Source: Herbaspirillum sp. YR522 | GTDB lineage: Bacteria; Pseudomonadota; Gammaproteobacteria; Burkholderiales; Burkholderiaceae_D | Reading direction: 5' to 3' | Assembly: GCF_000282575.1 (NCBI RefSeq) | Contig: NZ_AKJA01000155.1 | Coordinates: forward strand, 1-39,411 | DNA length: 39,411 nucleotides | Part shown: positions 9,807-18,798 of the stretch, in pieces | Layout: every line of letters starts with the position of its first letter | How positions within the stretch are numbered: position 1 is the stretch's first letter | Translations under genes and position numbers: made by a program | Notes under the pieces: generated by a model | Told to the model about the DNA's origin: nothing | Databases searched by the model: none | Seen by the model: the letters and a program-made list of their open reading frames with translations, nothing else

Positions 9807-11879
9807 CTAGCGCATCCACACCTGGTCTTCGTTCTCGGGAATCGCCTGCAGGTTCTCCAGCCAGAGCGTGGCCTCGGAATCGGATGGCGCACGCCAGTCG
9901 CCTCGCGGCGATAGCGAACCGCCGCTGCCGACCTTGGGGGCGTTGGGCACGCAGGAGCGTTTGAACTGGCTGGTCTTGAAGAAGCGATAGACGAAGATGC
10001 CCAGGTTCTTCTTGATCTGCGCCAGGGTATAAACATTGCGCGTGCCGTGCAGGCCGTCGGGCCAATGCCCCTGCCCGCTGTCGTGCCAGGCCGAATGCGC
10101 CAGGAAGGCCACCTTGGCGGGCGTGAAACCATAGCGCAGGATGTAGTACAGGTTGAAGTCCTGCAATTCGTAGGGCCCGATGAAATCCTGGGTACGTTGG
10201 CCCGGGGCACTGGTCGAGGCCCCCGGGACCAGCTCCGGGCTGATCTCGGTATCGAGCACCTGCATCAGCACCTCGGGATCCTCCAGTGCCAGCGACGACG
10301 ATTCTGCCACCCAGCGCACCAGGTGCGTGATCAGTGTCTTGGGCACGCTGGCGTTGACGTTGTAGTGCGACATGTGGTCGCCCACGCCATAGGTGCACCA
10401 GCCCAGCGCCAACTCCGACAAGTCGCCGGTGCCGATGACGATGGCATTGTTGTGGTTGGCCAGGCGGAACAGGTGGTTGGTACGCTCGCCGGCCTGGACG
10501 TTCTCGAAGGTGATGTCGTACACCGCCTCGCCCCGCGCATAGGGATGCCCCAGGTCCTTGAGCATCAGTTCGCAACTGGGCCGGATATCGATCTCCTGCG
10601 CGCTGCATCCGACCTGCCGCATCAACCGGTGGGCCTGGTCCAGGGTGCGGCCGCTGGTGGCAAAGCCGGGCATGGTATAGGCCAGGATATTGGAACGCGG
10701 CAAGCCAAGCTTGTCCATCGCCTTGGCGCACACCAGCAGGGCGTGGGTCGAATCGAGCCCGCCCGAGACGCCAATGACGACCTTCTGGATGGCACTCGAC
10801 GACAGTCGCTGCACCAGCGCCTGCACCTGGATGTGGTACACCTCCGCGCAGCGCTCCTCGCGCAGCGCGGCGCTGGCCGGGACGTAGGGAAAGCGCGCGA
10901 CCTGTCGCCGCAGCGGTAGCGGTCCGGCCGGTGCAAACGCCGGCAGCTCGATGGTGACGATGTCGAAGCGGCGCACCTCGTCGGCATGGCGCCGCACCGA
11001 CTGGCCGAAGCTGGTCTGGTGAAAGCGCTCGCGCGACAGGCGCTCGAGGTCGACATCGGCGTAGATCACGTGACCGCCGTCGCCGAAGCGTTCGGACTGG
11101 GCCAGCAGCTCACCGTTCTCGCAGATCAAGGCCTGGCCATCCCATGCCACGTCGGTGGTCGATTCGCCATTGCCGGCCGACGAATAGAGATAGGCAGCCA
11201 TGCAGCGCGCCGACTGCTGCGACACCAGTTGATGGCGATAGCCCGACTTGCCCACGACGACATTGGATGCGGACAGGTTCACCAGCACGGTCGCGCCGGC
11301 CAGCGCTGCAAACGACGACGGCGGGATCGGCACCCAGACGTCTTCGCAGATCTCGACGTGAAAACGGAAGTCGGCAATGCCGGCGATATCGAACAGCAGG
11401 CTGCCCACTGGCACATCCTGGCCACCCAGGCGCACATGGCTGCTGATGACGCAATCGGCCGGACTGAACTGGCGGGCCTCGTAGAATTCGCTGTAGTTGG
11501 GCAGGTAGGTCTTGGGCACCACGCCGTGCACGCGGCCATTGGCCACCACCGCGGCGCAATTGAACAATTGGTGGTCGATCTTCAGCGGCAAGCCGACGAT
11601 CAACACCGCCGGCAGGTCGATGCTGGCCTCGACCACTGCCTGCAGGGCTTGCTGGGCGCCGTCCAGCAGGGCCTTCTGCTGGAACAGGTCTTCGCAGCTG
11701 TAGGCCGACAGGCCCAGTTCGGGAAACGAGACCAGTACCGCGCCCTGGGCGGCGGCCTGGCGCGCCAGTTCGATGGTGCGCGCCGCATTGAAGGCCGGGT
11801 CGGCCACCTTGCATTGCGGCACGGCCACCGCTACCCGGGCGAAACCATGGTTGTAGAGGTTGAAGAATTCACTTGGCAT
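9807..11879 (-). CDS. nadE: Glutamine-dependent NAD+ synthetase
   Basis: A 690-residue two-domain enzyme that makes NAD+ from deamido-NAD+, ATP and glutamine-derived ammonia. The N-terminal nitrilase-type glutaminase has the Glu-Lys-Cys triad in [13 protein letters not shown] (Glu), [14 protein letters not shown] (Lys) and [10 protein letters not shown] (Cys). The C-terminal synthetase has the PP-loop SGGLDST and [18 protein letters not shown] segments. The long form resembles the mycobacterial-type NadE. The reading frame continues far upstream to 13499, but the true start is the ATG at 11879 ([13 protein letters not shown]) with CAGGA at 7 nt. It is divergent from the acyltransferase gene and followed by glnB. 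Confidence 0.95.
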   Translation of the reverse strand: MPSEFFNLYNHGFARVAVAVPQCKVADPAFNAARTIELARQAAAQGAVLVSFPELGLSAYSCEDLFQQKALLDGAQQALQAVVEASIDLPAVLIVGLPLKIDHQLFNCAAVVANGRVHGVVPKTYLPNYSEFYEARQFSPADCVISSHVRLGGQDVPVGSLLFDIAGIADFRFHVEICEDVWVPIPPSSFAALAGATVLVNLSASNVVVGKSGYRHQLVSQQSARCMAAYLYSSAGNGESTTDVAWDGQALICENGELLAQSERFGDGGHVIYADVDLERLSRERFHQTSFGQSVRRHADEVRRFDIVTIELPAFAPAGPLPLRRQVARFPYVPASAALREERCAEVYHIQVQALVQRLSSSAIQKVVIGVSGGLDSTHALLVCAKAMDKLGLPRSNILAYTMPGFATSGRTLDQAHRLMRQVGCSAQEIDIRPSCELMLKDLGHPYARGEAVYDITFENVQAGERTNHLFRLANHNNAIVIGTGDLSELALGWCTYGVGDHMSHYNVNASVPKTLITHLVRWVAESSSLALEDPEVLMQVLDTEISPELVPGASTSAPGQRTQDFIGPYELQDFNLYYILRYGFTPAKVAFLAHSAWHDSGQGHWPDGLHGTRNVYTLAQIKKNLGIFVYRFFKTSQFKRSCVPNAPKVGSGGSLSPRGDWRAPSDSEATLWLENLQAIPENEDQVWMR

Positions 11880-12017
11880 GCTAGTTCCTGATTGTCTGAC
11901 GCTGGCGCGGCGCAGGCGCGATACCTGGAGCGTGATGCAGCGCGACGCCTTTTTTTCATTTTGCGTAGAATGCCTGATCGGTCGGGCTCTGCGGCTCGCT
12001 GATCCAACATAACCCGA

Positions 12018-13175
12018 ATGCAGGCAATGGATTATCGCACGCGAATCGTTTCTTCTCTGGCCCAGATTGGCCAGCCGCAATGGGATGCCCTGGTCGGCCA
12101 GCAGCAGGAGGCCACCCCCTTTCTTTCCTATGCGTTCCTGCACGCGCTTCACGAGAGTGGATCGGCCAGCGCCGAGACCGGGTGGCAGCCGCATTACCTC
12201 AGCCTGTGGCAGGACCAACAGCTGGTCGCGGCCCTGCCGCTCTACCTGAAAAGCCATTCCTACGGCGAGTACGTGTTCGACTGGGCCTGGGCCGAGGCCT
12301 ACCAGCGCCATGGGGTCGAGTATTACCCCAAGTTGCTCTCGGCGATCCCGTTCACGCCAGTGCGCGGCAGTCGCCTGCTGGCGCGCGACGATGCCGCACG
12401 GGCGGCGCTGCTGGTGGCCTTGCAGGCGCTGCAGGTGGACGGCCGGCACTCCTCGACCCATGTGCTGTATCCGCCTCCCGAGCAGGCCGAGGCGCTGGCC
12501 GAGGCCGGCTTCCTGCTGCGCTCGGGGGTGCAGTTCCATTGGCACAACGAGGGCTATGACAGCTTCGCGCAGTTTGCCGCCACGCTGGAACGCAAGAAAC
12601 GCAAGAACGTGCTGGCCGAACGCCGACGCGTGGCCGAACAAGGCGTAACGCTGCGGTGGCTGCGCGGCGCCGAGATCGGCGAGGCGCAATGGCGCTTCTT
12701 TCACCGCTGCTATCGCCATACCTATGCGGCGCACTACTCCACGCCCTACCTCAACCTCGACTTCTTCCTGCGCATCGGCGCCAGCATGCCGCAGCACCTG
12801 CTGCTGACGCTGGCCGAGCGCGACGGCCAGCCGATCGCCGCCTCGCTCACGGTGTACGACCAGCACACGCTGTATGGTCGCTACTGGGGCGCGCTCGAAC
12901 ATGTGCCGTGCCTGCATTTCGAGACCGCCTACTACCAGCCGCTGGAGTTCTGCATCGCCCAGAAGATCACTTGGTTCGAAGGCGGTGCCCAGGGCGAGCA
13001 CAAGATGGCGCGCGGTTTCCTGCCGCAGAAGACCTGGTCGGCGCACTGGCTGGCCCACCCGGGGTTCTACGATGCGGTGGAGCATTTCCTGCAACGCGAA
13101 GGGGGCGGGATCGAGGACTACATCAGCGAATTGAACGAGCGCAATCCGTTCCGCGACCCGCCCCGGCCATCCTGA
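12018..13175 (+). CDS. GNAT/FemAB-like acyltransferase, COG3146 (DUF482) family
   Basis: A 385-residue protein of the COG3146/PF04339 family, distantly related to GNAT and FemAB aminoacyl-type transferases. Typical stretches are [58 protein letters not shown] and [17 protein letters not shown]. The substrate of this family is not established to my knowledge. The ATG at 12018 ([11 protein letters not shown]) is favoured, although a second ATG follows three codons later. A possible -10 (TAGAAT at 11966-11971) lies in the 138-bp divergent gap with nadE. It is convergent with hipA, only 10 bp between stops. Confidence 0.85.
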   Translation: MQAMDYRTRIVSSLAQIGQPQWDALVGQQQEATPFLSYAFLHALHESGSASAETGWQPHYLSLWQDQQLVAALPLYLKSHSYGEYVFDWAWAEAYQRHGVEYYPKLLSAIPFTPVRGSRLLARDDAARAALLVALQALQVDGRHSSTHVLYPPPEQAEALAEAGFLLRSGVQFHWHNEGYDSFAQFAATLERKKRKNVLAERRRVAEQGVTLRWLRGAEIGEAQWRFFHRCYRHTYAAHYSTPYLNLDFFLRIGASMPQHLLLTLAERDGQPIAASLTVYDQHTLYGRYWGALEHVPCLHFETAYYQPLEFCIAQKITWFEGGAQGEHKMARGFLPQKTWSAHWLAHPGFYDAVEHFLQREGGGIEDYISELNERNPFRDPPRPS

Positions 13176-13185
13176 GCCGGTGCGC

Positions 13186-14508
13186 TCAGCGGCGCGCCAC
13201 ACCTGCCAACGGCAGCGTGGCAAGGCGCGCTTCGATCTCGCTGCGCACCGCCGGTGGCACTTCCATGTCTTGCAGCGCGCGCGGCCAGAGCTCCCTGGCG
13301 CGTGCCACCGTCTGCAGCACGGCGGCCTTGGCGATGCGTGGCGAGATGCCGGCCTGGCGCGCCATGGAGGTATAGGTGTCCAGGGTTTCCCGGCGCTGCA
13401 AGCCATCGATGGCGACGTTGGCGCCGTAGCCCCGGAATCCTGGCAGTGCTGCCACGCACACGATATCGTAGGCCGGCGACAGCTCGGGGCGGATGCCATT
13501 GTGATACAGCACGCTGAAGTTCTTCAGGTGGGCATCGGAGTTACCGATGAGCGTATTGACCGCCTGGCGGATGAAGAATTGACGGATATCCTCGATGCCG
13601 CGCGTGCTGAGCCGGTCAAGCACCTGGATCAGCTTGACGAACTGCGCCGCACCGGCGTACTTCTGCCCGGGCATCAGCGTCAATAACTGGCAGGCATCTT
13701 CCATGTGCACCGCGCTGCCGGGTCCGCGATCGAAGCGATCGACCGCCAGGAAGCGCGCATCCGGGCCCAGCGCGGCCACCAGTTGCGGATGGTCGTTGAG
13801 CTCCCGCATGGAGACCGGGCGGCATTGCGCGACATTGACGCCGGCCAGTCCCGCCAGGGTCATGCAGGTGTATTCATTCATCACCTGCGTGTCGTCACCG
13901 GGCGCGGGCAGCTTGGCGATGAGGTCGGACAGCCGCCCCTTGACGGGCATGCTGTAACGCCTGCCATCGCGCGCGTGGGACAGTGCCAGCTTGTCCTGTA
14001 CCCCGGACAACGAGGCCGCGCCCTCGGCCGCCTGCTCCGGCACGCCGATCTCAAGGTTGTCGGCGCCGCCGGTGACGCCATAGGCGCGCGCGGCCGCCGT
14101 CAGGTGGTCGAGATCGGCGGGCACCACCGTCACCGCGCCGGGCAGGTCCTCGCCGGCGGCGGCCAGCACGCCGAAGTCGTCCATGTCGCGATCGCTCTTG
14201 CGGGTCGCCGCAAGGCGACGCCGCAGCGCCCCCTCCGGCATCAGCCCGGCGAAGAACGGCGGCAGCTCGCCGCGTTCGCGATACAGCGCCGGATCGAAGT
14301 GATTATTGAGGGTTTCCTGGGTCACCCGTTCGGCGCCAGGCAGCGTCATCGACAGCGATAGCGTGGCGCGCTGGCGATCGGCCAGGTACTGCTCGGTGGC
14401 GACAAACCGCGTGACCCGACCGGCCTCGCAGAGCCAGCCTATGTGCCGGCCGTGCAGCCTTACCTCCAGGTAACGCGGGGTCAACCCGCCAGTGGCCTTG
14501 CCCTGCAC
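13186..14508 (-). CDS. hipA: HipA-type serine/threonine kinase toxin
   Basis: A 440-residue HipA kinase, whose Escherichia coli homologue phosphorylates GltX and induces growth arrest and persistence. The N-terminal subdomain begins [15 protein letters not shown]. The nucleotide-loop region is SLSGVQDKL (168-174). The catalytic site is [12 protein letters not shown] with D325 and N330, and the metal Asp is D348 in AYDIV. These correspond to E. coli D309, N314 and D332 at a constant offset of +16, so the kinase core looks active. The GTG start directly follows the hipB TGA, and the ribosome binding site (GAGGGG) lies inside hipB, so translation is probably coupled. The substrate may differ from GltX. 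Confidence 0.93.
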   Translation of the reverse strand: MQGKATGGLTPRYLEVRLHGRHIGWLCEAGRVTRFVATEQYLADRQRATLSLSMTLPGAERVTQETLNNHFDPALYRERGELPPFFAGLMPEGALRRRLAATRKSDRDMDDFGVLAAAGEDLPGAVTVVPADLDHLTAAARAYGVTGGADNLEIGVPEQAAEGAASLSGVQDKLALSHARDGRRYSMPVKGRLSDLIAKLPAPGDDTQVMNEYTCMTLAGLAGVNVAQCRPVSMRELNDHPQLVAALGPDARFLAVDRFDRGPGSAVHMEDACQLLTLMPGQKYAGAAQFVKLIQVLDRLSTRGIEDIRQFFIRQAVNTLIGNSDAHLKNFSVLYHNGIRPELSPAYDIVCVAALPGFRGYGANVAIDGLQRRETLDTYTSMARQAGISPRIAKAAVLQTVARARELWPRALQDMEVPPAVRSEIEARLATLPLAGVARR

Positions 14509-14793
14509 TCAATGCCCCTCGAGAAAACGGTCGACGGTCGACGCCACGTCGTCGGGACCGATGGTCTTGCCGGACAGCAAACGTGCCAGTTCCGGCATCA
14601 GGTGCTTGGGCACCACCACCAGACTGGCATCCATGGCGTCGGCCAACGCTTCGAGCGTACTGAGCCGCGAGTCGGTACGGCCGTTGAGGGCATTGCTGAC
14701 CTGCGGCACGCTCATGGCGGTCAGGCTCGACAGGTTCTGCAGCGTACGCCCGAGCTCACCGCGCCTTTGCTGAAGTTGCTCGAACACCGTCAT
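14509..14793 (-). CDS. hipB: HipB-type XRE-family antitoxin
   Basis: A 94-residue helix-turn-helix protein (NLSSLTAMSVPQVSNALNGR, residues about 20-40) of the Cro/CI type, with a C-terminal extension (PDDVASTVDRFLEGH). In hipBA systems HipB binds HipA and represses the operon. The ATG at 14793 has AAGGA at 6 nt. It lies immediately upstream of hipA. A 14-bp palindrome overlapping its ribosome binding site (14804-14817) is a plausible operator. The AT-rich DNA upstream contrasts sharply with the gene neighbourhood and suggests horizontal acquisition. Confidence 0.9.
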   Translation of the reverse strand: MTVFEQLQQRRGELGRTLQNLSSLTAMSVPQVSNALNGRTDSRLSTLEALADAMDASLVVVPKHLMPELARLLSGKTIGPDDVASTVDRFLEGH

Positions 14794-14803
14794 GTTATTC
14801 CTT

Positions 14804-14817
14804 TCGATAAATATCGA
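14804..14817 (-). promoter_or_regulatory. Candidate HipB operator
   Basis: A perfect palindrome, TCGATA-AA-TATCGA, lies 11 bp upstream of the hipB ATG and overlaps or adjoins its ribosome binding site. Autoregulation by the HipB-HipA complex is known for the family. The assignment of this repeat as the site is inference from position and symmetry. Confidence 0.5.
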
Positions 14818-14920
14818 TCAAATATTATTTTAAAGCATAAATTCATACCCCTTGAACTTATACTATAACGTAATATTTCATTTATATTTATTTTATTTAA
14901 TAACATTTAACTCTAATGGC
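14811..14920. other. AT-rich island upstream of hipBA
   Basis: By direct count 22 of these 110 bases are G or C (20 %), while surrounding genes are clearly GC-rich. It contains several potential -10 hexamers on the minus strand (for example TATAGT read from 14866-14871) but no open reading frame. It probably holds the hipBA promoter and may bind H-NS-like silencers. Confidence 0.7.
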
Positions 14921-14945
14921 AGCAATCCATGGCGACCGACCATCC

Positions 14946-14983
14946 AAAAAGAAACAGCCAGTATCGGATCCCGATACCGGCTG
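14946..14983 (-). terminator. Intrinsic terminator of the Fe(III)-binding protein gene
   Basis: A 13-bp stem with one mismatch (14955-14967 with 14971-14983, loop ATC) is followed on the minus strand by TTTCTTTTT. It lies 40 bp after the stop of the binding-protein gene and insulates hipBA from it. Confidence 0.9.
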
Positions 14984-15022
14984 CCAGCGCTTGCCCGACA
15001 TCTCAGCCGCGCATGACCTGCA

Positions 15023-16057
15023 TCACTTGTAGCCGACCCGGTCCAGCATCTGCAGCACTTTCTGCTGGTTGGCGCCGACTGCGCCCACGTTGATCACCTC
15101 GGCCTTGAACGAACCCATCTTCTGCAAGGCAGGATTGTCTGTCTTGACGCTGGGGACGGCTGGCCATTCGTTGTTGCCCTCGGCGAAATAGCGCTGGGCA
15201 TTGTCGCCGGCCAGGTATTCGAGGAACTGGATCGCCTCGGCCTTGTGCGGCGCATGCTTGGCCACGCCGGCGCCGGCGATGTTGACATGGGTGCCATAGC
15301 TCTTCTGGTTAGGCCAGACGATACCGACCTTTTCCATCAGCGCGACATCCTCGGGCTTGGTCGAGCGCAACAGGCGCGCCACGTAGTACGAGTTGGAAAT
15401 CGCCACCTCGCATTCGCCCGAGGCCACCGCCTTGATCTGGTCGGTGTCACCCCCTACCGGCTGGCGCGCCTGGTTGGCCACGATGCCCTTGAGGATCTGC
15501 TCGGTCTTGGCCGGGCCGTCATGCTCGAGCAACGCGCCGAACAGCGACACGTTGTACGGATGGGCGCCGCTGCGGGTGCAGACCCGTCCCTTGTTCTTCG
15601 CATCGGCCAGCGATTCGTAGCTATCGACATCGTCCGGCTTGACGTTGGCCTTGTTGTAGACGATCACGCGGGCACGCGTCGAAAAGCCGAACCACTGCGT
15701 GCCGTCGCTGCCTTCCTTGCTGTGCAGGTTGGCGGGAATACGTTGCTCCAGCAGCGTCGACTTGATCGGCTGGAACAGGCCTTCGCTCTGCGCCTTCCAC
15801 AAGCGTGCCGCATCCACCAGCAGGATCACGTCGGCCGGGCTGGCCGCGCCCTCGCTCTTGAGGCGAGCCAGGATACCGGCGTCATCGCCATCGATGCGAT
15901 TGATCTTGATGCCGGTGGCCTTGGTGAAATCGGCATACAGGGTTTCGTCAGTCTGATAATGGCGCGCCGAATAGAGGTTGAGCACCTTGTCCTGGGCGAC
16001 GACAGACAATGCGGTACCGGCCAGCAAAGCGCCGAGCACGAGTTGACGAGCAAACAT
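15023..16057 (-). CDS. FbpA-type Fe(III) ABC transporter periplasmic binding protein (orphan)
   Basis: A 344-residue periplasmic ferric-ion-binding protein. A signal peptide covers residues 1-21 (MFARQLVLGALLAGTALSVVA, cleavage before QDK). The mature start VLNLYSARHYQTDETLY and the adjacent pair Y224-Y225 in SNSYYVARLL match the Fe(III)-coordinating tyrosines of FbpA/FutA proteins. The ATG at 16057 has AAGGA at 7 nt; the frame is open to 16096 but without a better start. Permease and ATPase genes (fbpBC) are not adjacent, so its transporter is elsewhere. Iron control through Fur would be expected, but I could not see a convincing Fur box in the leader. Confidence 0.92.
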   Translation of the reverse strand: MFARQLVLGALLAGTALSVVAQDKVLNLYSARHYQTDETLYADFTKATGIKINRIDGDDAGILARLKSEGAASPADVILLVDAARLWKAQSEGLFQPIKSTLLEQRIPANLHSKEGSDGTQWFGFSTRARVIVYNKANVKPDDVDSYESLADAKNKGRVCTRSGAHPYNVSLFGALLEHDGPAKTEQILKGIVANQARQPVGGDTDQIKAVASGECEVAISNSYYVARLLRSTKPEDVALMEKVGIVWPNQKSYGTHVNIAGAGVAKHAPHKAEAIQFLEYLAGDNAQRYFAEGNNEWPAVPSVKTDNPALQKMGSFKAEVINVGAVGANQQKVLQMLDRVGYK

Positions 16058-16288
16058 GGACCATCCTTTTCCAAAAATTGATCGAACGCCCGACATGACT
16101 ATCGGGCTTCATTTTTGGCGCGGATCGCGATGGCGGCAGCTGGTCGTGCCTTGTTGTAGGTATCGATGGCCGGGGACACTGGCCGTCCCCGGCAAAACGC
16201 AGGCGACTATAACACGAACAAGACGCATTACCATCCATAAATGCACCCTGCCCCCTGCCTGTGGATCGGTGCCCGGCCGGGCCGCGGC
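16058..16288. other. Leader/intergenic region between ppx and the Fe(III)-binding protein gene
   Basis: A 231-bp gap without a gene. A 6-bp stem (GCCCGA at 16090-16095 with TCGGGC at 16104-16109) lies in the leader of the binding-protein gene; on the plus strand it is followed by TTCATTTTT. A TATAGT at 16206-16211 on the minus strand is a possible -10. No further structure was recognised. Confidence 0.35.
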
Positions 16289-17746
16289 TCAGCTGGTGAC
16301 CTTGACCCCGAAGTCGACCCCGATACCGGCCCACCACTCCTGTTCCTTCTGGAACCAGAACGAGATGCTGGGGTGGTCGGTGATGTAGTCGCGCCGGATC
16401 TCGATATCGATCTTGCTCTTGAGCTTGACCCGCACCTTGTCGAGATCGAGCGTGATGTGCGAATGCCGGAACATCACCGCCAGCCGCAACGCCAGCAGGG
16501 CCTTGGCGAAATCGACGTCGCCCAGCATCTCGCTGATCTTCTTGAGGTTGCCCTTCTGGCCCAGGATCAGCGTACTCATCAGGCGTTGTTCGCGGGTGGT
16601 GAAACCGGGCATGTCGGCATTGGCGACCATATAGGACGAATGCTTGTGATAGCCGGTGGGCGAGACGATCAAGCCGGTCTCGTGCAGTTGGGCGCTCCAG
16701 TACAGATAGCGGGCATAGGCGTCGCTGGCGGGCTTGAGCAGCTGGAAGAAGCCGCGCGCGGTGTCGGCCACGCCGCGCGCACGCACTGCGTCGACCTGGA
16801 AGCGACGCATGAATTCGTCCACCGAGCGCTCGCGGCGGTCGGCCTGGGTGGCGCGCAGTTGCAGGTCCCACATCACGCCCATGCGCAAGCCGGCCTCGAC
16901 CGGGGTGATGCGCCCGATGCCGAACTGCTGCATGAAGCCGATCAGCACGGCCAGGCCCCCCATGATGACGCCGGCGCGGTCGGGCTTCATGCCATCCAGC
17001 TCGATCTGGCTGACATGGCCGAAATCGATCAGGTGCTGCATCAGCACGGCCAGGCTGGGCAGGCTGACCCGGCCGTCGCCCATGCGATTGCGGGCGATGG
17101 TATCGGCGATGGCGCGCATGGTGCCCGACGAACCGTAGACATTGACGTCGGCGTGAAAGTCGAACAGGTGTACCGCGTCCTCGACATGCGAACGTGCCGA
17201 CAGGATGGCGCGTTCGAAGGCGGCCGCGGTAATGGCACCATCCGGGAAGAACGCCAGGCTCTGGTTGACGGTACCGATGCCGAACGATTCGACGTGCGAG
17301 ATATCGCTGCCGCAACCGCGCACCACCTCGGTGGAGCCGCCGCCGATGTCGATCACCATGCGCTGCTCGGTGGCATCGGCCAGAACCCCGGCCACGCCCA
17401 TGTAGATCAGGCGCCCTTCTTCCTCGCCGGAAATGATTTCCACCGGATAGCCGATGGCGCGCTCAAGCTCGGGCAACAGGTCGATTGCATTGCGCGCCAC
17501 GCGCAAGGTGTTGGTCGCCACCACCCGCACCGAGTCGAGCGCGTAGTCGCGCAGGACGGCGCGAAATCGGGTCAGCGAATCGATTGCGCTCTGGCAGGCC
17601 TGCGGCGTCAGGTTGCCGCTCTTGTCGATGCCGGCGGCCAGGCGAATCGGGTCGCGCGCACTCTTGATCACGCGAATGCCATCGTTCTCGTATTTGCCGA
17701 TGTGCAGGCGAAAGCTGTTGGAGCCAAGATCAACGGCAGCAAACAT
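16289..17746 (-). CDS. ppx: Exopolyphosphatase / guanosine pentaphosphatase (Ppx/GppA)
   Basis: A 485-residue member of the Ppx/GppA family in the actin-like ATPase fold. It removes terminal phosphates from polyphosphate and may hydrolyse pppGpp. The phosphate loops are visible in AAVDLGSNSFRLHIG (residues 3-17) and in IDIGGGSTEVV. EEEGRLIYMGV holds the catalytic glutamate region, and the C-terminal HD-like part follows. The frame is open to 17872, but the ATG at 17746 has AAGGA at good spacing and matches the family start. It is divergent from the methyltransferase gene. Ppx and GppA cannot be separated with certainty from sequence; the length is closer to Ppx. Confidence 0.92.
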   Translation of the reverse strand: MFAAVDLGSNSFRLHIGKYENDGIRVIKSARDPIRLAAGIDKSGNLTPQACQSAIDSLTRFRAVLRDYALDSVRVVATNTLRVARNAIDLLPELERAIGYPVEIISGEEEGRLIYMGVAGVLADATEQRMVIDIGGGSTEVVRGCGSDISHVESFGIGTVNQSLAFFPDGAITAAAFERAILSARSHVEDAVHLFDFHADVNVYGSSGTMRAIADTIARNRMGDGRVSLPSLAVLMQHLIDFGHVSQIELDGMKPDRAGVIMGGLAVLIGFMQQFGIGRITPVEAGLRMGVMWDLQLRATQADRRERSVDEFMRRFQVDAVRARGVADTARGFFQLLKPASDAYARYLYWSAQLHETGLIVSPTGYHKHSSYMVANADMPGFTTREQRLMSTLILGQKGNLKKISEMLGDVDFAKALLALRLAVMFRHSHITLDLDKVRVKLKSKIDIEIRRDYITDHPSISFWFQKEQEWWAGIGVDFGVKVTS

Positions 17747-17863
17747 TCCATTCCTTCCGGTTCGGGCGACACCGCTGGCCGCGCCATAAAGACAATCAAG
17801 GCAATCAAGATAATCGCCTCGCATGACAGATTGATGACACCCTCGCCCGCCGGCGCCTTGAGC

Positions 17864-17894
17864 TTGCCGCAATACGGCGTGCGGCCTGTAGAAT
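17864..17894 (+). promoter_or_regulatory. Possible sigma-70 promoter of the RsmI-like gene
   Basis: TTGCCG (17864-17869) and TAGAAT (17889-17894) are separated by 19 bp and lie about 65 bp before the start codon. The spacing is longer than ideal. The stretch after it (cgatattattttaaacaatttac) is AT-rich. Confidence 0.35.
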
Positions 17895-17958
17895 GGCGGT
17901 GCGGGACGCGCTGGACACGGCGCGATATTATTTTAAACAATTTACTAAAAATTCTTCG

Positions 17959-18729
17959 ATGTCGGGCATTCTTTATCTGGTTCCCAACACGCTCGGCACT
18001 GTCGAGCCCGGGGCCGAGGGCGCAGACGACGCCACTCATCGGCTGGACTTCATCATTCCCCGCGAGGCGCAATCGATTGCGGCGCGACTGGATTATTTCG
18101 TGGTCGAGAACGCCAAATCGACACGCGCCTTCCTGAAGCTGCTGGGCACGCGGCAACCGCTGGCGCGACCGATCCAGGAAATCGCCATGGCCGAACTCAA
18201 CGTCAATACCGACGCCGCAGCGCTGCCGGCGCTGCTGGCGCCGTTGCTGCAAGGGCGCGATGGCGGACTGATCTCGGAAGCGGGGGTGCCGGCGGTGGCC
18301 GACCCCGGCGCCAACCTGGTACGCCTGGCGCACCAGCATGGCATCCGGGTACGTCCGCTGGTGGGGCCATCGTCGCTGCTGCTGGCGGTCATGGCCAGCG
18401 GCCTGAACGGCCAGAGCTTTGCCTTCAATGGCTACCTGCCCACCGACGCGGCCGCCCGTACCAAGCGCATCCGGCAACTGGAAGAACGCTCGCGCACCGA
18501 ACACCAGACCCAGTTGCTGATCGAAACACCTTACCGCAACGCGGCCATGCTGGAGGCACTGGCCAGCAGCTGCGCCCCCGGCACGCTGATCTGCGTAGCC
18601 ACCGACCTGAGCCTGCCGGGCGAGGCCATCCGCACCCAGAGCGCGACCCAATGGAAGGCGGCGCTGGCCAGCGGCAAGGCCCCCGACTTCCACAAGAAAC
18701 CGACGGTGTTCCTGCTGCTGGCGCAGTGA
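17959..18729 (+). CDS. SAM-dependent methyltransferase, RsmI-like (tetrapyrrole methylase fold)
   Basis: A 256-residue protein of the tetrapyrrole methylase superfamily, closest to the short relatives of RsmI, the 16S rRNA C1402 2'-O-methyltransferase. The SAM-site signature GGLISEAGVPAVADPGANLV begins near residue 102 (RsmI has ISDAGTPLISDPG). GPSSLLLAVMASGLNGQSFAFNGYLP follows, also typical. This group lacks the RsmI C-terminal extension and its RNA target is not established. I chose the ATG at 17959 (MSGILYLVPNTLG); its ribosome binding site is poor. It ends at a bidirectional terminator shared with sppA. Confidence 0.88.
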   Translation: MSGILYLVPNTLGTVEPGAEGADDATHRLDFIIPREAQSIAARLDYFVVENAKSTRAFLKLLGTRQPLARPIQEIAMAELNVNTDAAALPALLAPLLQGRDGGLISEAGVPAVADPGANLVRLAHQHGIRVRPLVGPSSLLLAVMASGLNGQSFAFNGYLPTDAAARTKRIRQLEERSRTEHQTQLLIETPYRNAAMLEALASSCAPGTLICVATDLSLPGEAIRTQSATQWKAALASGKAPDFHKKPTVFLLLAQ

Positions 18730-18747
18730 AATGCGGTGACATCATGT

Positions 18748-18787
18748 AAAAAGGCCGGCTGCCCATGCAGCCGGCCTTTGTCTTTCC
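18748..18787. terminator. Bidirectional terminator between the RsmI-like gene and sppA
   Basis: A perfect 13-bp stem (AAAGGCCGGCTGC at 18750-18762 with 18767-18779, loop CCAT) carries A residues on its left flank and TTTGTCTTT on its right. It can end both the plus-strand methyltransferase transcript and the minus-strand sppA transcript. Confidence 0.9.
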
Positions 18788-18798
18788 AGGCTGGCCGG

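Noticed and set aside
11880-13499. Upstream extension of the nadE reading frame giving a protein of over 1200 residues
   Set aside because: The extension is antisense to the acyltransferase and hipA genes and has no NadE similarity; the ATG at 11879 has a good ribosome binding site and the family N terminus.
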